From positions 9,142 through 23,388 of the forward strand of contig KQ481944.1 of NCBI GenBank assembly GCA_001430745.1: a stretch of 14,247 bases of DNA, in the 5' to 3' direction. The notes below the pieces were generated by a model that ran no database searches, was not told the DNA's origin, and worked only from the letters and a program-made list of their open reading frames with translations. A program made the translations under genes and the position numbers. Positions 8,501 through 14,247 of the stretch are shown here, one piece after another (position 1 is the stretch's first letter; each line of letters opens with the position of its first letter). Source of the DNA: Auxenochlorella pyrenoidosa. Taxonomy: Eukaryota > Chlorophyta > Trebouxiophyceae > Chlorellales > Chlorellaceae.

Positions 8501-11026
8501 GGGCGGCGCCCGCCTGTCGCAGTTCTACCTGGGCGGAGAGGATGTCGGCTGTGAGTGGGCAGTGAGGTGAAGTGAAATGGATGGTGCACACAGGCCCGGC
8601 GTGGCAGGGTAGCTTGCTGCTTGAGCTCTCGATGCACGGGCGGCATCTGTGCTGCATGTGCGTCAGAGGCTCTTGGCTCACAGGCCTTGGGCACTCTCCC
8701 TCCTCACTGGACCGCCCTGTGAGCAGCAAGAGCAGCAGCAGCAGACCCTCCAGGAAGCCGCCCAGCACTCACACACACGCGCCCCTGCTGCTGGCCCTGC
8801 TGCAGCCGTGGTGCCCGACACCCGCCTGGCGGTCAGCAACATCCAGGCTGCGGCGCTGCCCACCGGTCTGGCCGGCAGCTTTGACTTGGAGGTCGACACC
8901 GCGGCAGGTGAGGCGCACCTGTGTTCATGTTGTGAGCCTGGGAGCCTGGGCTGGGCCGCGCGGCTGCACGCTCGCGCTATCGCAGGTCAGAGACGCAGCA
9001 AATGTGCTGCTGCCATGCGTCCTCTCAGCAGGTGCTCCACACTCCAAATCACTAACCCTCGTACTCGNGCCCCCCCCCCCCCCCCCCCCCCACGCCGGCC
9101 GCCGCCTGCTGGTGCTGCAGCAGGGCCTGGACCTGCCGCTCATCTACGCAGCCGGCCCCGCCACGCCCGAGGGCTCGCCCCTCAGGCACGGCACCGAGGG
9201 GTCGGGAGCGGTGCCCGCGCTGGACGCCTCGACCACCGGCGCCGCCGCCGTGGACGCCGCCAGCAGCGATGACAGCGCGCTCAAGGCGGTGGGTGCCCGT
9301 GTGCTCCTCCCGCTCCCAGGGCGTCCTGTGGGCCGTGCCTGCGCCCATTGCTTGCCCTTCACCTGTCTGCGAGTCGGTCTCTGCCGGGGCAGCGACGCCA
9401 GGGGGCGGCCACATGCTGTGCCACCTCCAGCCTGCACGCGAGGACAAATCCCGGCGCTGCTCCCCCTGTATGCCCGCCCCTCCCGCGGCCCCACCCTCGC
9501 CCTCCCGCCGGCGCCGTCCCTGCAGGCGCATGCGTGGCTGGCAGCCATTGGCTGGGGCGTGCTGGTCCCCGCAGGCATCGTGATGGCTCGCTCCTTCAAG
9601 GATGCCCGCCCCCCGCTGTGGTTCCACCTGCACCGCGCCCTCCAGACCCTGGGCTTTGTGCTGGGCACCGTGGCACTGGGGCTGGGCTTCGCCCTGGTGG
9701 GCGGCTGGAGCGCAGACACGGACAGTGAGTGGCGCCACCCCGGGCTGCCGCTGGCGGGGGGGGGGGGGCGCCGTGGCGCTCGCCTGCCCGCCCTCGTTCA
9801 GCCTCCCGCGTGCTGCCAAGCCCCACCAGGCCTGCCCGCCGCTGCCAGCAGCATGCCAGGCTGCAGACAGGCGTGCGCTTGCCATAGGGCGAGCGTTTGC
9901 GGCCATGCGACCGCGTCGCCACCCCGTGTTCCCTCCCGCTCCCTCCCCACCCCCGCAGAGCTGGCCGTGCACCGCAACCTGGGCGTGGCGTGCACCGCGC
10001 TGGGCGCCACCCAGTTCACCGCCATCGTCTTCCGCCCCGCCCCCGGGCAGAAGTACCGCCTGGCCTGGCAGCTGTGGCACGCCTGGGTCGGCCGCGGGGT
10101 GAGTGCCTTCCTGCAGCGTCGTCATGCGCGGCTAAAGCTGGGTTCATGCCTGCCCTGGGTGTGGGCCCACAGGACGCCGTGATGGGCCGCTGGTGGGGCC
10201 TGCTGCATTCACGGCTGCTGCAGCGCAGAGGCCCGGTTCCAGAGCTGGCGCGCGCCCCGCCAGGGCAAGCGGCCGCCCCGCGCCGCTGCCTGTGCCGCCT
10301 CGTCGCCCCACCCCCCTGGCAACCCTGGCGCCCTCCCTCGCACGCCCCCCCTCCCCCCCCCCTCCGCAGGCCGCCGTGGTGGCCATTGCCAACATCTACT
10401 ACGGCATCCTGCACATCTACGAGGAGCTGGGCGCCTGGGCCTGGGCCTGCTACACCGCCGTGCTGGCCGTCATTGTGGGCATCTCGGTGGCCAAGGACAC
10501 CTCTGACTTCCTGCGGTGAGCAAGGGGGGTACACTGCAGCGAACACATGTTAGCTGCAGTGCCCAACTCTCTGAATGTGTAAGGATGGTTTGGCGCTGGT
10601 GTCTGCGCGTGGGCCGTTGGCCCGCCCCTGCGCCGGCTCAGTTGGGTGGTCCGCCTGAGGGCACGCAGGCCCTGCAATAGTGTGCACTGCCACAGCGCTG
10701 CCTGATGGCTGCCGAGCTCCAGCTCGCTGTGCGAGCCAGCCGCAGCACACTGCACGCGCAGCGCACATGGTGGCCCCGGCAGCTCCCCAACCCGTCCCGC
10801 CTCATGATCCCCCCTCCACCGCAGGCGCCGCCGCGAGCGGGCGCAGGGCACGGTGCAGCTCACCAAGCCGCCTTCGCTGGCGCCGCGCCGCAGCCCCGCC
10901 CCGGGCGCTGCGCGGGTCGACGTCGAGGCGCCGGGGCTGTCTGCAAAGCCCAGCAGCGCCTCGCTCAAGCCAGGCATCACGCCCGGCAGCTCTGCCGCCA
11001 GCTCCTTCAACAACCTCCCGCGGTGA
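5536..11026 (+). CDS. Tandem-DOMON cytochrome b561 protein (14 exons, 858 aa)
   Basis: Exons: 5536-5625, 5711-5772, 5907-5984, 6262-6797, 6988-7092, 7372-7509, 7768-8168, 8364-8550, 8806-8907, 9098-9288, 9526-9724, 9959-10098, 10370-10515, 10825-11026. The start is chosen because MLRVLAALLLACGLAAS is a clear signal peptide. Residues 20-170 are unrecognised. DOMON 1 spans about 174-336 (Cys pair; ligand candidates Met242, His335). An acidic linker covers about 386-411. DOMON 2 spans about 428-597 (Cys pair; Met498, His597). The b561 core at about 631-790 has His632 (HAWLAAIGWG), His666 (WFHLHRAL), His701 (HRNLG) and His737 (LWHAWVG), plus FRPAPGQKYR. A basic Ser/Pro-rich tail runs 791-858. The family moves electrons across membranes, often from ascorbate to a ferric or other acceptor; substrate and membrane here are inferred. 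Plant relatives usually carry one DOMON. The exon 10 start lacks AG, and exons 2-3 are the least certain. Confidence 0.88.
5985..6261 (+). other. GC-AG intron (intron 3 of the DOMON-b561 gene)
   Basis: The exon ends GTGCTGAGCAG and the intron opens GCGAGT and ends TTTCTGCAG. Phase 2 joining (AG plus C) gives ERVLSSGAPGRALDFDR and keeps the long downstream frame open. The nearby GT (GTTGCT, three bases further on) would be phase 0 and run into a stop in exon 4 within about ten codons. The model depends on exon 3 itself, which has no strong homology. Confidence 0.7.
8177..8220 (+). repeat. Imperfect CCTG/CCCG tetranucleotide repeat in intron 7
   Basis: GCCC, GCCT and CCTG units repeat without interruption by other bases just after the donor of the 195-base intron 8169-8363. 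A shorter CCTG run occurs at about 108-122. No spacer structure is present, so this is simple-sequence DNA. Confidence 0.85.
9068..9097 (+). other. Ambiguous base, C-run and missing splice acceptor before exon 10
   Basis: Base 9068 is N, followed after a G by 22 consecutive C (9070-9091). Exon 10 of the DOMON-b561 gene should start at 9098 with GC CGC CGC, since phase 1 from the preceding G gives AAGRRLLVLQQG. The two bases before it are CG rather than AG. Changing only 9096 from C to A would give CGCAG, the 3' splice motif used almost everywhere else in this window. A base-call or assembly error beside the homopolymer is the simplest reading. Confidence 0.7.
9756..9768 (+). repeat. Poly-G tract (G13) in intron 11 of the DOMON-b561 gene
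   Basis: Thirteen G, about 31 bases after the donor at 9725. This intron (9725-9958) is 234 bases long and has no stop in the frame of the flanking exons. Confidence 0.85.
10516..10824 (+). other. Last intron of the DOMON-b561 gene, donor overlapping a stop codon
   Basis: Exon 13 ends DFLR with CG|GTGAGC, so if the intron is not removed the reading frame is CGG TGA and ends at 10518. A TGTAA motif, the usual chlorophyte polyadenylation signal, lies at 10578-10582. Splicing to the CCGCAG acceptor instead adds 67 residues beginning RRRERAQGTVQL. Both forms would keep the full b561 core. The intron is 309 bases and holds no other coding signal. Confidence 0.6.
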
Positions 11027-11670
11027 CCCGCTGTTGGCATGCACAGCTGTAGGCTGCAGCGCTGCCTGGGGCATGCGCCGCACCGCGTGTGCTGCCACAT
11101 TGGTGCACGCGCTGCAGTGACGCCGCCAGGACCCGACCTCCCGGACTGACCCCCCTCCCTGCCATTTGCGATGCAAAAAGAGGGAAGCCCTGCCCCCCAC
11201 CCTGACCCTGTTCAAATGAAAACGCTCACTCTGCTGCTGAGCCTGCCATGCTCCGCATGCTAAGCGTCCTGAGCTTTGACACTGACTGAGTGCCAGATCT
11301 CCATCACTCACCAGCTTTGCGCTCTCTTTCCGCATGATTTCTGCTCTACTTTGCTTTGCCTCCGTCGCCCACCCCCTGCTCATGCGCCTTTATGGTGCAA
11401 GCCCTCTGCCCTCCCTCCATGCCAACGATTTTTTACGATCAACTGAGGTCTCCGCACTGGCACCTGTTTCATTCAAGGCCACCCTGTCTCTACTCATTAG
11501 TCCTCTCCCCAATGCCTTTTCACGACTCTTTATTTGACTGCGCCTGTGCAGCCCACTCTGCCTGCCCTGCTGCACATTCTTGCGCACATCCCCTGCAACT
11601 CATGGGGGGACACTTGCAACAAGACAACAATCAGTGTCAGCAAATGCTTAGAGAATTGCAGGAAATACAA
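11027..11670. other. Convergent 3' intergenic region
   Basis: These 644 bases separate the + strand stop (11024-11026) from the - strand stop (11671-11673), so they hold both 3'UTRs. The sequence is pyrimidine-rich and lower in GC than the genes. I see no exon, no conserved peptide, no tRNA and no TGTAA motif on either strand, so the polyadenylation sites cannot be placed. Confidence 0.7.
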
Positions 11671-14247
11671 CTAGTCAGCTAGCATTGCTTCAGACCCTGC
11701 CGCCGCCTCTGCTGGCACAACCTCCGGCCCGCTTGACGGGTCAGCCCCATCCGCCGCCACAGCCGCCCCATCCTCTGTCCCTTCTGCAAGGGAAGGCAGC
11801 AGCCGGGCGGCAAACCGCCACACCCGCAGCACGTTTTCGTCGGCTGTTAAGCCCGGAAAAGCGCGTGGCTGTGCCGCTGCGGCCCCGTCGCTGCCTGCCA
11901 TGCCGCTGTCCCCGTCGCTCTCCTCCCTGGCAGAGGGTAAGCTGCTGCCGTCACTGCTGCTTACGTCACTGCTGCTGCTGCTGCTGTCGCCGCCGCTGCC
12001 GGGACCCTCGTCCTTGGGGGCCAGCGGGTAGCGCCGCTGCCCCGAGGCAGTGGCCAGCAGCGGCAGGAAAGGGTGGAACGCCACGCCGTTCACTGCAGGC
12101 AGCGCACGGGCAGGCGGCATGCTCTGTTGAGGCTGGTAGGGCAGTTGGGCTGCACCCATGAGCCGCCGAGGTTCCGTCGTGCAGCCAGGTGGGCAGGAAC
12201 CCAGGCCTCACCCAGCGCACCCTTCTGCCCTGCCCCTCCCCGCCCCACCCGTGTCGGCAGCCGCCTGGAATCGCGTTGCTAAGGAGCCATCTCGTAGGTC
12301 GAAAACTTGCACGCAGCCGTCCTCACCGCCTGCAGGCAGAAGGATGGGCAGGGAAGGCAGAGGCATTGCGTCTGCTGGCCCACCCTGCCGCAGCACAGCT
12401 GGGGGTTGGGCAGGGGCCTCGCGGAAGGGCAGGAGGCACGGCAGCTGACCGACCTGTCGCCAGGTGGCGCCCGCACGGCTCCACATCAAAGTACATGCGC
12501 TGGTTGGTGCTGGCGGTGTCCCGTCGCAGCGTGTACAGCACGCCTGCAGGGGGCGGCTCGTGATGAGGGAGGGGAAGAGATGAAATGAGGAGCGGGGTGG
12601 GTTGGGGGCGGTCCCAGGCCGGCGCAGGGCGGCAGTCGCAATAAACCTGCCCTTGACTTGCTGAAGTTGCCTACGCTTTCTCCTGCCTGCAGACTCGTCA
12701 GCCGAGCCCGGTGCATGGCACGCCCGACACGATGCGACCGCCTGCAGGGCGGGCCCCCTGACCCACCCTGAGGAGTACAGCAAGCCGACAAGCAGCACCC
12801 CGACCCACCCACCTGAACTGTACCGCACATCCCAGCAGAGGAGGGCAGAGTCCTTGCGGGCGCCGGTGTACAGGTAGTTGCCGCAGGCGGAGAAGCACAC
12901 CTGCAGCCAGCCAGGGCAGACGCCGAAAGGCGGGGCCGAGGTGGACGGGCGCCCGAGGCGGCCGCCGGCCCCCGCAACGCCAAGCAACCACGCCCGGGCC
13001 AGCGGGCGGCCGGCCCCGTGCCTCCTGGCAGGATGAAGCAGCACAGAGAGGGCAGCAGCCTCGCTGCAGCCACGGCCACGCCCACACCCGGCTGCCAGTC
13101 GTGGGCGCTCATCCGCAACCCACGCCTCACGTGGGTGATGCCGCCTGCATGCCCCCCCTCCAGCAGGCACAGCAGCTCCTTGGAGCGGCTGTCCAGCAGC
13201 GCGGCAGCGCCCGCAAAGCTGCCCGCCGCCAGCATGCCGCCCCGGTCGGGGTTGCACGCCAGGCACGACACGATGCCTGCGCCGAGGGGGGGGGGAGGGG
13301 CGGATGCATGCAGGCGTTGCGGCGGCGCGCATGCACAGGACGGGCTGCGCCGAGTCGCGAGGCATGACCAGCATCTGATTCGTAACATGGCCGTGCATAC
13401 TGCACAGCGTCTGCTGGCCCAGGGGCATGCCAACCGCGGCCGCCGCAGCCGGGGGCCGCAGACAAGCGGCGCGCTGTGCCCTGCCCTGCCCCGCCTGCCT
13501 GGCAGGCCCTCGCCGCCGCGCTTGTGAGCCATGAGCACGTTGCAGTCCCTGCAGCGCCCAGGGACCGGGGCCCGGGGTTCAGGAGGGGGGGCAGGCCGTG
13601 CGCCCTGGGCTCTGTGGGCGGCAGCCGCCCCGCCGCCTGGGCTGCACAGCAGTGCGCAGCGGAGCGCGGCGTGCACAGCGCGCGGCGCCTTGCCCGGCAT
13701 GCGCGCAGCGGGCGGCCGCGAGCCCCACCTGCCCGGCCGGTCCACCCGGAACTGCCGCACCGCCCGGTTGAAGCCGCAGAAGAGGCGGTCGCCGTCCAGG
13801 CTGAAGGCCAGGCTGTGGGCGGCCGTCACCTCGTCCATGTCGTCGTATGCGCGGTACGAGCAGCGCAGCTCGCCTGCAGGGGGGGTGGGGCACCGTCAAC
13901 GCAGCCAGGCGGGGCAGGGGAGGGGCCCAGGGAGTGGGCGCACCTGGAGGGTGCAGCCGCCACGGCGAGCGCGCCGCCATGGGTTACTCTGTGGGGTTAC
14001 TCAAGCACCGCGGCCGTACCTGCCAGCAGACAAGCCCAGTGCAGCTGCCGGCAAGCCGGAACCTTCCCCCCAACGCCAGCGGTACACCCCAAACCCGCTG
14101 CGCACACACACACACGCATGCACGCTTGCGCACATGCACACATGCAACTCCTCATCGGCCCACCCGTCAGCGCGTCCCACAGGTGCACCGGCTGCGCGCG
14201 CCCCGTGGTGGCCAGGCAGCAGGAGGCTGGCTCCGCAGCGCTCATGC
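11671..14247 (-). CDS. WRAP53: WRAP53/TCAB1-like WD40 protein, 3' part (8 exons)
   Basis: Exons in order of transcription: 14247-14164, 13873-13729, 13548-13499, 13275-13130, 12900-12813, 12543-12454, 12329-12249, 12149-11671. They give 386 codons plus TAG; the 5' end lies beyond the window. The family signature is clear and in order: [103 protein letters not shown] and [19 protein letters not shown]. In animals WRAP53 (TCAB1, WDR79; human about 548 aa) binds CAB-box scaRNAs and telomerase RNA and brings them to Cajal bodies; the same nuclear role here is inferred. The last exon carries a Ser/Asp-rich insert (about residues 276-305) before the final strand, LRVWRF. Intron 3 has a GC donor. 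The ATG at 14245-14243 is internal, not the start. Confidence 0.92.
11969..11986 (-). repeat. Coding AGC repeat (poly-Ser) in the WRAP53-like gene
   Basis: Six CTG triplets on the + strand read as consecutive Ser codons (mostly AGC) on the sense strand, inside a Ser/Asp-rich insert between WD strands. It is the only sizeable triplet repeat within coding sequence here and is likely a disordered, possibly phosphorylated loop. Confidence 0.8.
13276..13498 (-). other. GC-AG intron (intron 3 of the WRAP53-like gene)
   Basis: Read on the - strand, the exon ends CTGCCAG and the intron opens GCAGGC and ends GGCGCAG. Phase 1 joining gives [18 protein letters not shown], aligning with the KKxGQSGIISCIAFSP region of animal WRAP53. 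No GT donor in the right phase lies close by; the first usable one would add about 30 unconserved residues. A ten-base homopolymer (C on the sense strand, 13286-13295) sits just before the acceptor. Confidence 0.85.
14101..14150 (-). repeat. GT/GCAT simple repeat in intron 1 of the WRAP53-like gene
   Basis: On the sense strand this is a GT-rich stretch with TGCATG units, lying shortly after the donor (14163-14162). It resembles the donor-proximal GT repeat at 3385 in the DEX1-like gene. Confidence 0.75.

Noticed and set aside
9032..9097. In-frame upstream extension of exon 10 through the C run
   Set aside because: Not taken as the main model because it would insert an unconserved stretch and a proline run into a DOMON domain, and it depends on an uncertain homopolymer length. 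It is kept as an alternative in the findings.
8572..10182. A 536-codon open frame on the + strand
   Set aside because: It spans parts of the DOMON-b561 gene including introns 10 and 11, which happen to be 3n and stop-free. Family conservation places introns inside it.
12486..13838. A 450-codon open frame on the - strand
   Set aside because: It is a read-through of WRAP53-like exons and introns. Only its first part and a few islands match the family; the rest is intron sequence that lacks stops because of high GC.
14243..14245. ATG on the - strand as start of the WRAP53-like gene
   Set aside because: The conserved WD40 region begins immediately and family members have a long N-terminal part, so the gene continues beyond the window.
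1..14247. Transposable elements or integrated viral sequence
   Set aside because: No transposase, reverse transcriptase, integrase, long terminal or inverted repeats were seen on either strand.

Overview
The window looks like nuclear DNA of a GC-rich, intron-dense unicellular green alga, most likely a Chlorella-like trebouxiophyte. The grounds are very high GC, short exons separated by 85-360 base introns, an almost invariant GCAG 3' splice site, long homopolymer and GT tracts confined to introns, and proteins closest in pattern to plant or general eukaryotic families. I found no operons, phage, insertion sequences, CRISPR arrays, tRNAs or rRNAs. All gene models here were spliced by eye: splice sites were accepted only where phase, motif and family conservation agreed.

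Layout: (1) Positions 1-4983, + strand: the 3' part (14 exons, 503 codons plus stop) of a DEX1-like FG-GAP/VCBS repeat protein with a C-terminal membrane anchor. (2) 4984-5535: intergenic DNA of lower GC, with a cluster of perfect short inverted repeats and a CACGTG palindrome just upstream of the next gene. (3) 5536-11026, + strand: a complete 14-exon gene for an 858-residue secreted/membrane protein with a signal peptide, an unrecognised N-terminal region, two DOMON domains joined by an acidic linker, a cytochrome b561 core with all four expected heme histidines, and a basic tail. (4) 11027-11670: convergent 3' flanks. (5) 11671-14247, - strand: the 3' part (8 exons, 386 codons plus stop) of a WRAP53/TCAB1-type WD40 protein, running off the right edge.

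The three genes do not form an obvious pathway. DEX1-like and DOMON-b561 proteins both belong to the secretory or cell-surface compartment, while WRAP53 is a nuclear RNP factor. The best candidate for something unusual is the tandem-DOMON cytochrome b561, which keeps Met/His heme-ligand candidates in both DOMON domains and so could carry up to four hemes. The other notable signals concern splicing. Each gene has one GC-AG intron fixed by reading frame. Eight of 33 introns are multiples of three with no in-frame stop. One exon boundary lacks an AG acceptor next to an N and a 22-base C run, which is probably an assembly error.
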